Positions 25,049 to 33,372 of a DNA stretch of 64,000 nucleotides are shown in pieces (within the stretch, counting starts at the first letter, position 1; the number at the start of each line of letters is the position of its first letter). The notes beneath the pieces were generated by a model. That model saw nothing but the letters and a program-made list of their open reading frames with translations, was not told the origin of the DNA and made no database searches. The stretch lies in the NCBI RefSeq assembly GCF_000382225.1, contig NZ_KB907819.1:17654-81653 (forward strand). The letters are read 5' to 3'. The translations under genes and the position numbers were made by a program. The stretch comes from Hymenobacter aerophilus DSM 13606. GTDB taxonomy: Bacteria > Bacteroidota > Bacteroidia > Cytophagales > Hymenobacteraceae.

Positions 25049-25756
25049 TTACTGCCCCACCAAAAACACCGCCGGCTGCTTGTGAATATCGGGCCGGGGG
25101 CGCTTTTTCCAGCCGGCTACGGTATCGGTGACGATGAACTCGTTGGGGGCCGTGAGGCTGGCGGCCACGCAGAGGCGGGTGCCGGGGTGCAGGGCGCTCA
25201 GCAGGTCGTCGAGCAGGGGCAGGTTGCGGTAGGGCGTTTCGATGAACAGCTGGGTCTGGTGCAGCTGCAGGGCCTGCTGCTCCAGCTTCTTGAGCGCCGC
25301 CAACCGTGGGGCGCGCTCAATGGGCAGGTAGCCGTGAAACGTGAAGCTCTGCCCATTCAGGCCCGACGCCATCAGGCCCAGCAGCAGGCTGCTGGGCCCC
25401 ACCAGCGGCACCACCCGGATGCCCAGCTGGTGGGCCCGCCGGGCCAGCTCGGCGCCGGGGTCGGCAATGCCGGGGCAGCCAGCCTCCGAAATGACGCCCG
25501 CATCCTGCCCCTGCAGCACGGGCTGCAGCGCCATCTGCACCTGGGCCTCGGTGCTATCCTTGTCAATCACGCTGATTTGCAGCTGCTCGATAACCTGCGC
25601 CGGCGCCACCCGCTTGATGAAGCGCCGGGCAGTGCGGGCGTTTTCCACCAGAAAACACGACAGCGCCGCTACCTGCGTCGCTACCTGCGGCGGCAGCGTC
25701 TGCGCCTCCGTGTCGTCGGCCAGAATGGTCGGAATCAGATAGAGCGTACCGGGCAT
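25049..25756 (-). CDS. RsmI-like SAM-dependent methyltransferase (tetrapyrrole-methylase fold)
   Basis: A 235-residue protein starting MPGTLYLIPTILADD, with the RsmI-family motifs ISEAGCPGIADPGAELARRA and PLVGPSSLLLGLMASGLNGQSFTFHGYLP and later FIETPYRN. RsmI adds the 2'-O-methyl of cytidine 1402 in 16S rRNA. This version is shorter than standard RsmI (about 270-290 aa) and its glycine-rich N-terminal loop is altered, a type that Bacteroidota carry as a paralogue, so the target RNA is uncertain. It lies 33 bp after the start-side neighbour, a hydrolase gene on the same strand. Confidence 0.8.
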   Translation of the reverse strand: MPGTLYLIPTILADDTEAQTLPPQVATQVAALSCFLVENARTARRFIKRVAPAQVIEQLQISVIDKDSTEAQVQMALQPVLQGQDAGVISEAGCPGIADPGAELARRAHQLGIRVVPLVGPSSLLLGLMASGLNGQSFTFHGYLPIERAPRLAALKKLEQQALQLHQTQLFIETPYRNLPLLDDLLSALHPGTRLCVAASLTAPNEFIVTDTVAGWKKRPRPDIHKQPAVFLVGQ

Positions 25757-25789
25757 AGCGGGAAAATCAGAAGAGGAACAATAGCGCGC

Positions 25790-26569
25790 TTATTGCGCCA
25801 TAAACGTCTGCACCAGCCCGAATACCTCGTCGGGTTTTTCGGAGTGCACCCAGTGGCCGGCGTCGAGCACGGTGGCGACCTGGGAGTTGGGGAACAGGGC
25901 CGGAATACCGTGCAGCTTGTCGTTGGCGTCGATGTAGTCGGAAGTGCCACCGTTGATGAACAGGGCCGGCTTGAGGAAGGGCTGCGCGGCCGTTATTTCG
26001 GCGCCGATGTGGGCCATTTCGGCCGTGAGCACGGGCAGATTGACGCGCCAGGCAAACGAGTTATCGTCCTGGCGGTACAGGTTTTTGAGCAGGAACTGCC
26101 GCACGCCGAAGCTGGCGATGTGGCGGGCCAACGCGTCGTCGGCGGCCTGGCGGCTGGTGCATTGCGTGAAATCAACCGAGTTCAGGCCGGCCAGAATCTC
26201 ATCCTGATGGCGCATATCGGAGGCGCGGGGCGCAATGTCCACCACAATCAGCCTGGCCAGCCGCGCCGGGTAATCGAGGGCGAAGCGCATGGCTACCTTG
26301 CCGCCCATGCTGTGGCCGAGCAGCGTGGTATCGGGCCCCAGGCCGAGCTGGTCGAACAGGCCCAGCACGTCGGCGGCCATGGCCGGGTAGGTGTGGTCGG
26401 GCGAGTGGGGCGAGCGGCCGTGGTTGCGTAAATCGACCGAAATAACCCGGTGGCCGGCCTCGGCCCAGCGCCGGCCCAGCGTCTGCCAGTTATCAAGGGT
26501 GCCAAACAGTCCGTGCAGGACAACCAGCGGGGTGCCCTGCCCCAGTTCGCGGTAGTGAAGTTGCAGCAT
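25790..26569 (-). CDS. Alpha/beta-fold hydrolase (YbfF-like esterase)
   Basis: A 259-residue hydrolase with oxyanion region VVLHGLFGTLDNW, nucleophile elbow LGHSMGGKVAM (catalytic serine near residue 96), acid loop FINGGTSDYI and histidine in AGHWVHSEKPDE. These match the YbfF-type short-acyl esterases in the cytoplasm; the natural substrate is unknown. The ATG at 26569 is preferred over a TTG three codons upstream. It is followed by the RsmI-like gene 33 bp away. Confidence 0.85.
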   Translation of the reverse strand: MLQLHYRELGQGTPLVVLHGLFGTLDNWQTLGRRWAEAGHRVISVDLRNHGRSPHSPDHTYPAMAADVLGLFDQLGLGPDTTLLGHSMGGKVAMRFALDYPARLARLIVVDIAPRASDMRHQDEILAGLNSVDFTQCTSRQAADDALARHIASFGVRQFLLKNLYRQDDNSFAWRVNLPVLTAEMAHIGAEITAAQPFLKPALFINGGTSDYIDANDKLHGIPALFPNSQVATVLDAGHWVHSEKPDEVFGLVQTFMAQ

Positions 26570-26603
26570 AGGCCGCAAAAATAGCGAAATGGGTTGGGGA
26601 TGA

Positions 26604-26822
26604 GGTGATGGAGGTGATGGGGGGATAAGGTGATGGGCGGTGATGGGGGAGAAGAACTGTCATTCTGAGCGAAGCCGGAGGCGAAGTCGAAGAATCTCGC
26701 GTGCAATGGTAACTCTGTCGTCAGAAATTACTTTGGCACGCGAGATTCTTCGCTTTGCTCAGAATGACAGTTCCTCTCACCCCGTTACCTCCTCACCTCC
26801 TCCCCCCATCACCTCCATCACC
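26604..26822. repeat. Outer GGTGAT-rich inverted repeat (family H) enclosing a family B element
   Basis: A perfect 22-nt match between 26604-26625 and the reverse complement of 26801-26822, set in longer imperfect arms built of GGTGAT/GGAGGTGA units. It encloses the family B repeat at 26654-26773. The TGA stop of the sensor kinase (26818-26820) lies in the right arm. Confidence 0.75.
26654..26773. repeat. Family B long inverted repeat (TGTCATTCTGAGCGAAG type)
   Basis: The left arm 26654-26704 and right arm 26736-26773 pair over both ends. The left arm carries a 13-nt insertion (ccggaggcgaagt) relative to the right. The sequence is the same family as 33217-33340 and 25012-25044. It lies in the gap between the sensor kinase and the downstream hydrolase gene. 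Confidence 0.8.
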
Positions 26823-28752
26823 CCTTCACCTCCTCATCCGCCGGGGCCGCCGGGGCCGCCGGGGCCGCCGGGGCCGCCGGCAGCGTAATGTGCACCGTAG
26901 TGCCCTGGCCAACGGTGCTTTCGATGCGCAGCGAGCCGGCCTGCCGACTGGCGAAGGCCCGGCACAGCTGCAGCCCCAGACCGGTGCCCGAGCGCGGGCC
27001 CTGCAGGGGCGGAGTCAGGGCCTCGGTGTGTTGGAGGGCGGCCACCTGCTCGGGCGGCATGCCGGGCCCCGTGTCCTCCACGCGCAGCTCTACCTGGCCG
27101 GGGGCACCGGCCGCGGCGACCAGCCAGATTTCGCCGCTCGCGGGTGTGAACTTGAGCGCGTTGCCCACCAGATTGCGCAGAATCGTCTGGGTCATGTGCG
27201 CATCGGCCCACAGCGTGAGCCCCGGCTCGACAGCGAGGTGCAGGCTAAGCTGCTTGGCTTCCAACGCGTTGGCGTACAGGCGGTGCGTGCCTTCGAACAA
27301 CTCCGCCACGGCCAGCGCGTGGGGCCGGAAGGCCAGCTCGCCGGTCTGGCTGACGGCCCAGCTGAGTAGGTTGTCGAGCAGGTGGTTGAGCTGCTGGGCC
27401 GATTGGCGCACCAGCTCGGGCAGCCGGCGTAGGCCAGCCTCGTCGCCCTGGCGCAGGTAGAAATCAATCAGCTCGGTAACGCTGGCAAACGACGTGACGG
27501 GGCCGCGCAGGTCGTGGGCCACAATGGCGTAGAGGCGGTCTTTGGAGGCGGCTACCTGGCGCAGCTCGGCCGAAGTCTTTTCCAGCGTCTGGTTGTTGGA
27601 CGCCAGCGCGGCGCGGCTGCGGCGCAGCTTGCTGTAGAGCAGCCCCACGGCGCCCAGCCCCAGCAGCAGCGCCACAATGGCCCCCACCTGGGCGCGGTTG
27701 CGCTGCTGCATCACATTTTCGCGGTCAGTGAGCTGCTGAATTATGCGCTCCTTGTCGGCCGTTTCGTAGCGGGTTTGCAGGGCCATCAGCGTTTGCAGGC
27801 GCGAGCGGCTGTTGAGGCTGTCGTTGAGGCTGCGAAAGCGCATTTGCCACTCGTAGGCCGGCTCGTAGTCGTGGCGGGCGGCGCTGATATCGGCCAGCAG
27901 ACTATACGCATCGAGCACGCGCTCCTGGTAGTCGAGGCTGCGGGCCAGGGTCAGGGCCCGTTGGGTAAGCTCCTCGGCCTCATCCAGCTCGTTATTGAGC
28001 ACCAGCACCGTGGCCAGCAGCTCCAGGTGGCCGGCCTCGAAGCGCTGGCCGGGCAGCGGCTCCAGCAAACTCACGGCTTTGCGCAGCAGCCCTTCGGCCG
28101 TGTTCAGGCGCTTCATCTGCAGATAATAGGTGCCCAGATTGGCCAGGTAGAGCGATTCGCCGGCCCGGTCGCCGTGGCGGCGGGCCAGCGCCAGGGCCCG
28201 GCGGGTAAAAAGCATCCCCCGCGAGCGGTAGCGCATCGTAAAATACAGGTTGCCGAGGTTGCCGAACAGCACGAGCTGCGAGCTTACCCGCACGTCGGGC
28301 TCGTAGGCGTACTTGAGGGCCCGGCGGTAGTTGCGCAGGGCGGCCGAGGTGTCGTTGCGCTCGTGGTACACGCTGCCCATGCCCGTGAAGCTGCGCACCA
28401 GCCCATCGTTGGAGCGTAGCTGCCGGGCCAGCAGCAGGGCTTCCTGCTGCAGTTCCAGCGCGTGGGGGCCGTCGGCGAGGTTGGCGTAGCAGCTGGCCAG
28501 CGCCAGCAGCCCGCGCATCAGGCCGGGCCGGTCGGTTATTTCGCGGGCCAGCGTTACCGATTGCTCGCCGTAGTGCAGCGCCTGGGTGGGGTGGTTGTCG
28601 TGCAGCCGGTAGCACAGCTCGTTCAGGAGCCGTACGCGGCCGGTGTCGGCGGGCTGGGTCTGCAGCTGCTGCCGCAGCTCGCGCACCGAAGCCGCCTGTC
28701 CCCACAGGCTGCTGAGCAGCAAGGCAACGAGCAGAAGGCACCGCATCGGCAA
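26818..28752 (-). CDS. TPR-containing sensor histidine kinase
   Basis: A 644-residue hybrid. A signal peptide (about residues 1-20) is followed by a periplasmic tetratricopeptide array (about 25-340), one membrane helix (about 354-375, AIVALLLGLGAVGLLYSKL), a coiled-coil linker, the HisKA box with H413 in AIVAHDLRGP, and a HATPase_c domain with N-box QTILRNLVGNALKFTP, G1 VEDTGPGMP and G2 GTGLGLQL. It should autophosphorylate H413 and pass phosphate to a response regulator, but none is adjacent. The C-terminus is an odd (PAA)n tail encoded by a 9-bp GC-only tandem repeat, and the stop lies in an inverted repeat. Confidence 0.9.
   Translation of the reverse strand: MPMRCLLLVALLLSSLWGQAASVRELRQQLQTQPADTGRVRLLNELCYRLHDNHPTQALHYGEQSVTLAREITDRPGLMRGLLALASCYANLADGPHALELQQEALLLARQLRSNDGLVRSFTGMGSVYHERNDTSAALRNYRRALKYAYEPDVRVSSQLVLFGNLGNLYFTMRYRSRGMLFTRRALALARRHGDRAGESLYLANLGTYYLQMKRLNTAEGLLRKAVSLLEPLPGQRFEAGHLELLATVLVLNNELDEAEELTQRALTLARSLDYQERVLDAYSLLADISAARHDYEPAYEWQMRFRSLNDSLNSRSRLQTLMALQTRYETADKERIIQQLTDRENVMQQRNRAQVGAIVALLLGLGAVGLLYSKLRRSRAALASNNQTLEKTSAELRQVAASKDRLYAIVAHDLRGPVTSFASVTELIDFYLRQGDEAGLRRLPELVRQSAQQLNHLLDNLLSWAVSQTGELAFRPHALAVAELFEGTHRLYANALEAKQLSLHLAVEPGLTLWADAHMTQTILRNLVGNALKFTPASGEIWLVAAAGAPGQVELRVEDTGPGMPPEQVAALQHTEALTPPLQGPRSGTGLGLQLCRAFASRQAGSLRIESTVGQGTTVHITLPAAPAAPAAPAAPADEEVKG
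26838..26882. repeat. 9-bp tandem repeat (GCCGCCGGG)n encoding an Ala-Ala-Pro tail
   Basis: Four to five head-to-tail copies of a 9-bp GC-only unit. It lies in frame inside the sensor kinase gene and encodes the PAAPAAPAAPAAP segment after the HATPase domain. Copy-number slippage would change tail length without a frameshift. Confidence 0.8.
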
Positions 28753-28816
28753 CGGATAATAGAAAAGACTTGCTGGCGCTGGCGCGACCCGGCGCCGGTG
28801 CGGCGCTGATGACGGC

Positions 28817-28846
28817 TAAATATAGCCTTTTGCAACTGTCAATCAA
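28817..28846 (-). promoter_or_regulatory. Promoter of the TPR sensor kinase
   Basis: Read on the minus strand: TTG (28846-28844), a 19-nt spacer, then TATATTTA (28824-28817), one base off TAnnTTTG. It lies 65 nt before the ATG at 28752. The rest of the 247-bp gap up to 28999 holds only a small GTTAGCGG/CCGCTAAC stem around 28853-28883. Confidence 0.5.
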
Positions 28847-28999
28847 CGCGCGGGTTAGCGGGTTGTTGCGCTGCCCCCGCTAACGCAACAGGGTGGCACC
28901 AGGTTGGCCCGTCAGCCGCCCGGATATTGCCCGTAACATCCGCCAACACTGTAAGCAGAACTGTAAGGGCGACCCGCAACCATTGAGGCGCCTGAGCGG

Positions 29000-29593
29000 C
29001 TAGAGCCAGCAGGCCCAGACCTGCCGTTTTTCGAGCGGGGTGCTGCGCAAAAATTCCGTCAGTGGCCCTAAATCAGTCAGCACCGAAGTCAGCGTAACCG
29101 TCTGGCCATCGCGCAGGTGCAGGCGCAGGTAGTCGTAGGAGTTCCAGAAAGCCCGGCGCGAGCGGCAGGTTACCCGCTCAACGCGCAGCAGGTCGTGCTT
29201 TTCAAACGGAATCCGGGTAGCGCCCTCGTACACTTCCAGCCGGTTTTGCTTGGGCTCGAACACGAGGGCGGTGTGCAGGTTGCGGGCCGCGTACTGCAGG
29301 TGCAGCAGCAGCGCCGGGCCCGCAAAGCCCAGCACCACTACCGCCATGAGCAGCAGCAGCGCCCACTCGTGTGGGGCCAGCGCATCGGCATAAAAAAAGG
29401 CGCCCAGAAACGGCAAACCCACGCCCAGGCACAGCAGCGGCCAGAACAGCAGCCGCAGCTGCCGCGCGTAGTGCAGCCGATACACGTAGGTTTTGCGGCT
29501 GAATAAGCCGGTAATCAGCCGCAGCCCCAGCACCACGGCCGCCACCAAGGCGGCCGCCTCCAGCAGCGGCCGCAGGAAGGCGAGAAGCTTCAT
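29000..29593 (-). CDS. Unknown membrane protein after selD
   Basis: A 197-residue protein. Hydrophobic helices are at about residues 12-32, 46-66 (LLFWPLLCLGVGLPFLGAFFY) and 76-98 (EWALLLLMAVVVLGFAGPALLL), followed by a soluble C-terminal region of about 90 residues (ALVFEPKQNRLEVYEG, then DYLRLHLRDGQTVTLTSVL) that reads like a small PH-like beta domain. I do not recognise the family. It begins 9 bp after selD on the same strand, so it is probably expressed with mnmH and selD, but the sequence shows no selenium-linked motif. Confidence 0.7.
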   Translation of the reverse strand: MKLLAFLRPLLEAAALVAAVVLGLRLITGLFSRKTYVYRLHYARQLRLLFWPLLCLGVGLPFLGAFFYADALAPHEWALLLLMAVVVLGFAGPALLLHLQYAARNLHTALVFEPKQNRLEVYEGATRIPFEKHDLLRVERVTCRSRRAFWNSYDYLRLHLRDGQTVTLTSVLTDLGPLTEFLRSTPLEKRQVWACWL

Positions 29594-29602
29594 TGGGCCA
29601 AC

Positions 29603-30649
29603 CTAGCGCACGATAATCCAGGGCTCATCGGCCTGGTGGGCGCGCAGCGTGCCGAAGGGTTCCAGCGCCAGCCCGTGCTGCCCGAACACGGCCCGCACCG
29701 CCTCGCGGCCGGCGGGGTCCACGCACACAAGCAGGCCACCTGAAGTCTGCGGGTCGCAGAGCCAGGCGCGCTGCTCGTCGGTTACCTCGCCGATTTTGTG
29801 GCCGTAGGAGTCCCAGTTGCGCACCGTGCCGCCCGGAATCGACTTCTGGGCGTAGTAAGCGGCGGCCTCCGGAATCAGGGGCACTTTGCCGAACTCGATT
29901 TCGGCCGTCAGGTTGCTGCCCTCGCACACTTCCGAAAGGTGGCCCAGCAGCCCGAAACCCGTCACGTCGGTCATGGCCCGCACGGCTTCCAGCGGCCCCA
30001 GCTCAGCCCCGATTTTATTCAGCAGCATCATGCTCTGGGGAGCCAGCTGCTCGTCTTCGGGCCGCAGAATGCCTTTTTTCTGCGCTGTAGTCAGCATGCC
30101 CACGCCCAGCGGCTTGGTCAGATACAGCTCGCAGCCGACAGTGGCCGTGTCGTTTTGCTTGAGGTTTTGGATGTCGAGCAAACCCGTAACGGCCAGCCCA
30201 AAAATGGGCTCCGGCGAATCGATGCTGTGGCCGCCCGCCAGCGGGATGCCCGCCTCGGCGCAGATGCTGCGGCTGCCTTCAATCACGCGGCGGGCCACTT
30301 CGGGCGGCAGCTTATCAATGGGCCAGCCCAGCACGGCAATGGCCATAATGGGCCGGCCGCCCATGGCGTACACGTCGGAAATGGCGTTGGCCGAGGCAAT
30401 GCGCCCGAAATCGTAGGCATCATCGACGATGGGCATGAAGAAGTCGGTGGTGCTGATAACGGCCTGCCCGCCGCCGATGTCGTACACGGCCGCGTCGTCG
30501 CGCGAGGCGTTGCCCACCAGCAGCTTGTCGTGGGCGGGCTGGGGCAGGCTGGTGTGCAGAATCTGGTCGAGCACCTTGGGCGCAATTTTGCAGCCGCAGC
30601 CGGCGCCGTGGCTGTACTGGGTCAGGCGAATCTGGTCGGTTTCTTTCAT
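29603..30649 (-). CDS. selD: Selenide, water dikinase
   Basis: A 348-residue enzyme that makes selenophosphate from selenide and ATP in the cytoplasm. The start region [15 protein letters not shown] carries the catalytic cysteine (C18), C20 and K21, equivalent to C17, C19 and K20 of E. coli SelD; it is the Cys rather than the Sec form. Other motifs are [16 protein letters not shown]-binding [12 protein letters not shown] and the C-terminal [11 protein letters not shown]. The ATG at 30649 gives the family N-terminus; an upstream in-frame start lies in a repeat. It follows mnmH, so selenophosphate here probably serves tRNA 2-selenouridine. No selA or selB is in the window. Confidence 0.95.
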   Translation of the reverse strand: MKETDQIRLTQYSHGAGCGCKIAPKVLDQILHTSLPQPAHDKLLVGNASRDDAAVYDIGGGQAVISTTDFFMPIVDDAYDFGRIASANAISDVYAMGGRPIMAIAVLGWPIDKLPPEVARRVIEGSRSICAEAGIPLAGGHSIDSPEPIFGLAVTGLLDIQNLKQNDTATVGCELYLTKPLGVGMLTTAQKKGILRPEDEQLAPQSMMLLNKIGAELGPLEAVRAMTDVTGFGLLGHLSEVCEGSNLTAEIEFGKVPLIPEAAAYYAQKSIPGGTVRNWDSYGHKIGEVTDEQRAWLCDPQTSGGLLVCVDPAGREAVRAVFGQHGLALEPFGTLRAHQADEPWIIVR

Positions 30650-30666
30650 GATTGTTTTGGTTAGGG

Positions 30667-30758
30667 TTCCCGCAGAGGCGCGCAGAGGGTTTCGCAGAGG
30701 TTTGCAGAGAACGACCTCCGCGAGCCTCTGCGTCAACCTCTGCGCGCCTCTGCGGGAA
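30667..30758. repeat. CGCAGAGG-type inverted repeat (family E) inside the mnmH 3' end
   Basis: Arms 30667-30700 and 30725-30758 pair at 31 of 34 positions and consist of repeated CGCAGAGG units. The right arm runs into mnmH: its last eight sense codons (FPAEARRG) and stop (30733-30735) come from the repeat. It separates mnmH and selD. Confidence 0.85.
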
Positions 30759-31770
30759 ATGATGCCTGCGCCGCCGCCAGCACCAGCCCGGCATTTACTA
30801 CCGGGTCGCAGGTGTGGGAGGGCACGCGCACGAAGGGGCGGCCGTCGAGGCCGTGCGAGTAAGTTTTGTCGTAGTAGTCGAGCACGAGGCTGACCATTTT
30901 CTCCATGTCGTTGCCCCCGATGGCGGCCAGCGCCTCCTTGGTGGCCAGCCCGCCCAGGCGCTTGCGGATGCGCAGCACCGAAGCGGCCAGCGCGGCCGGG
31001 TCCTGGCGGCCGTACTCGTCGGCCAGCTTGGCCACCCGCACCTCGCGCGGAATTTCCAGCACCACCAGCGGGGCCGTGCGCAGCTGCTCGAACAACCCAC
31101 CCGGCACCGCCACGCGCCCGATGCCGCGGCTTTCATCCTCGACCCAAAATGGGGTCTCAGCGGGCAAGGCCGCCAGCCGGGCGGCCAGGTCATTTTCAAA
31201 CTGCTCCTGCGTAGGCTGCTCGGGCTGGCCGATGCTGCCGAAGGCCGAACCCTTGTGGGCCGCCAGTCCTTCGAGGTCGAGTACGGGCTGATTTTGGGCG
31301 GCCAGCGCGTGCAGCACGTCGGTTTTGCCCGAACCCGTGAGGCCGCCGAGCACCCACATAGCCCGGGGCTGCTCAAATTCGGCCAGCGCCCAGCGGCGGT
31401 AATCCTTGTAGCCCTTATCGAGCAGCTGCACCCGAAAACCGGCCAGCTCCAGCAGCCACTGCACGGCGCCCGAGCGCATGCCCCCGCGCCAGCAATGCAC
31501 CCGCACCTGCTTGTCGGGCGCGATTTTGCCGGCCAGCTTCACCATCTGGCTCATGCGCGGCCCAAACAAATCCAGCCCCAGCAGCACGGCCTTGTCCTGG
31601 CTTTGCTGCTTGTAAGTGGTGCCGATGCGGGCGCGCTCGTCGTCGGTAAACAGCGGAAAGCTGACGGCCCCCGGAATGTGTCCCTGCGCGTACTCGACCG
31701 GCGCGCGCACATCGAGCACGGGCCCGTTGGCGTCGGTTTGCAGAAAATCGGGCAGGGCGAGACGGGGCAT
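30733..31770 (-). CDS. mnmH: tRNA 2-selenouridine synthase MnmH
   Basis: A 345-residue protein with an N-terminal rhodanese domain, active cysteine C93 in [13 protein letters not shown], and a C-terminal P-loop domain with GGLTGSGKT (about residues 142-150). MnmH replaces sulfur of 2-thiouridine at tRNA wobble position 34 with selenium, via a geranylated intermediate, using selenophosphate from SelD encoded next. The extreme C-terminus (FPAEARRG) is read from an inverted repeat and is probably not part of the native fold. The start at 31770 ([10 protein letters not shown]) gives normal family length. Confidence 0.95.
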   Translation of the reverse strand: MPRLALPDFLQTDANGPVLDVRAPVEYAQGHIPGAVSFPLFTDDERARIGTTYKQQSQDKAVLLGLDLFGPRMSQMVKLAGKIAPDKQVRVHCWRGGMRSGAVQWLLELAGFRVQLLDKGYKDYRRWALAEFEQPRAMWVLGGLTGSGKTDVLHALAAQNQPVLDLEGLAAHKGSAFGSIGQPEQPTQEQFENDLAARLAALPAETPFWVEDESRGIGRVAVPGGLFEQLRTAPLVVLEIPREVRVAKLADEYGRQDPAALAASVLRIRKRLGGLATKEALAAIGGNDMEKMVSLVLDYYDKTYSHGLDGRPFVRVPSHTCDPVVNAGLVLAAAQASFPAEARRG

Positions 31771-31868
31771 CTAAATAGAAGTAAAAAGTAAAAGTGAAAA
31801 GGAGAAAAGGAATTTTCCGATCAGCCGACCAACGCAGAAGTGGGCGGGCCAGCGCGCCTGTTCGCCTT

Positions 31869-32591
31869 TTAGGGTTTCACTTTTAATTGACGCAGGTACA
31901 GCTGCACCGTGTTTTCGAGGCCCAGGTACAGCGCGTCGCACACCAGCGCGTGGCCGATGCTGACTTCGGCCAGGCCAGGCAGGTGCTGAGCCATGTAGGC
32001 CAGGTTGTCGAGGTCGAGGTCGTGGCCGGCGTTGAGGCCCAGGCCGAGCTGCTGGGCCAGTTGGGCGGCTTCGCGGTAGGGCAGCAGGGCGGCCTCGCGG
32101 TCGGCGTGGTAGTGGCGGGCGTAGTCTTCGGTGTAGAGCTCGATGCGGTCGGTGCCGGTAGTGGCAGCGGCGCGTACCAGTTCGGCCACCGGGTCGAGGA
32201 AGATGCTCACGCGGCAGCCCAAGCCCTTCAGTTCCGCCACGATGCCGCGCAGGTAATCCTGGTGCTCAATGGTGTTCCAGCCGGCGTTGGAGGTAATGGC
32301 GTCGGGCGCGTCGGGCACCAGCGTCACCTGCTCGGGCCGCACTTCGCGCACCAAATCCAGAAAATCGGGCGTGGGGTTGCCCTCCACGTTCAGCTCGGTT
32401 TTCACCACGGCCTTCAGGTTGCGCACGTCCTGGTAGCGGATGTGGCGCTCGTCGGGGCGGGGGTGGACCGTTATGCCCTCGGCGCCGAACCGCTCGATGT
32501 CGCGGGCGGCCTGCAGCAAATCGGGGCGGTTGTGGCCGCGGGCATTCCGCAGGGTGGCTATTTTATTTATGTTTACGCTGAGCTTCGTCAT
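31869..32591 (-). CDS. pdxJ: Pyridoxine 5'-phosphate synthase
   Basis: A 240-residue TIM-barrel enzyme with the family N-terminus [17 protein letters not shown], the motif [14 protein letters not shown] (catalytic histidines and arginine) and the late [14 protein letters not shown] and EVSIGHALV segments. It condenses 1-deoxy-xylulose phosphate with aminoacetone phosphate in the DXP-dependent pathway to vitamin B6. It is a single gene on the minus strand, 98 bp before mnmH; the gap is A-rich and shows no clear element. Confidence 0.95.
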   Translation of the reverse strand: MTKLSVNINKIATLRNARGHNRPDLLQAARDIERFGAEGITVHPRPDERHIRYQDVRNLKAVVKTELNVEGNPTPDFLDLVREVRPEQVTLVPDAPDAITSNAGWNTIEHQDYLRGIVAELKGLGCRVSIFLDPVAELVRAAATTGTDRIELYTEDYARHYHADREAALLPYREAAQLAQQLGLGLNAGHDLDLDNLAYMAQHLPGLAEVSIGHALVCDALYLGLENTVQLYLRQLKVKP

Positions 32592-32741
32592 ACCGGGGGC
32601 AGGCTGCAGGAAAAGTACGGGCCGTAAAGATACGGAGCCCCAACAGCCCGGCCACCGTTTAAGTTGACATCCAGTCCGTATTACGGCTGCGCGGCGTCCC
32701 GGATTAAGCCGTAATTTCGCATCTTCCTATTCCCCCGAACT

Positions 32742-33206
32742 ATGTCTCTGAAAGAAACCATCGACGCCGACATCAAAAAGGCTATGCTGGCCAAGGACAA
32801 GCTGCGCCTGACCACGCTGCGCAGCATCAAGTCGCAGATTATGCTGGCCGAAACGGCCGAGGGCCAGCACGGCGCCGCCCTCACCCCCGACGCCGAGATG
32901 AAGCTGCTCACCAAGCAGGCCAAGCAGCGCCGCGAGGCTGCCCAGACCTACAACGAACAGTTTCGCTCCGACCTCGAAGAAGTGGAGCTCAACGAGCTGG
33001 CCATCATCGAGGAGTACCTGCCCAAGCAGCTTTCCGAAGCTGAGCTGACCGAAAAGCTCGTCCATATCATCCAGCGCGTGGGCGCTACCGGCCCTTCCGA
33101 CCTGGGCAAAGTAATGGGCGTAGCCGCCCGCGAGCTGGCCGGCCTGGCCGACGGCCGCGCCATTTCCCAAACCGTCAGCCACCTGCTGAATAACACGAAT
33201 TTCTAG
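32742..33206 (+). CDS. GatB/YqeY-domain protein
   Basis: A 154-residue YqeY-type protein: SLKETIDADIKKAMLAKDKLRLTTLRSIKSQI followed by the helical tail with ELNELAIIEEYLPKQLSEAEL and GKVMGVAARELAGLADGR. The domain is shared with the tRNA-binding tail of GatB and is thought to act on aminoacyl-tRNA, but free-standing YqeY has no firm role. A near-consensus -7 box (TAATTTCG, 32712-32719) lies 22 nt upstream. A long inverted repeat separates it from cvpA. Confidence 0.88.
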   Translation: MSLKETIDADIKKAMLAKDKLRLTTLRSIKSQIMLAETAEGQHGAALTPDAEMKLLTKQAKQRREAAQTYNEQFRSDLEEVELNELAIIEEYLPKQLSEAELTEKLVHIIQRVGATGPSDLGKVMGVAARELAGLADGRAISQTVSHLLNNTNF

Positions 33207-33216
33207 CCTGAGACTA

Positions 33217-33340
33217 GGGACTGTAAAGAACGTCATTCAGAGCGAAGCGAAGAATCTCGCGTGAATTGTTGCGCGGTTGTCGTGCAACGAATGCAAGCGA
33301 GATTCTTCGCTTCGCTCTGAATGACGTTCTTTTCAGTCCC
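33217..33340. repeat. Family B long inverted repeat, best copy
   Basis: Arms 33217-33260 and 33297-33340 match at 43 of 44 positions. The core is CGTCATTCAGAGCGAAGCGAAG, the same as at 26654-26773 and, shortened, 25012-25044. It lies in the gap between yqeY and cvpA, both plus strand, so it would form a large hairpin in any read-through transcript. Confidence 0.9.
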
Positions 33341-33372
33341 CAGTTCCTTCGCCCGCTTATCCTCCATCCCTC

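Noticed and set aside
26838..26882. Tandem 9-bp repeat as part of a CRISPR or VNTR array
   Set aside because: Units are adjacent with no spacers and lie in frame in a gene, so this is a coding tandem repeat, not CRISPR. No CRISPR array or cas gene was seen.
29603..30649. SelD as a selenoprotein with an in-frame UGA
   Set aside because: The active position is a cysteine codon and no internal TGA occurs, so no recoding is needed.
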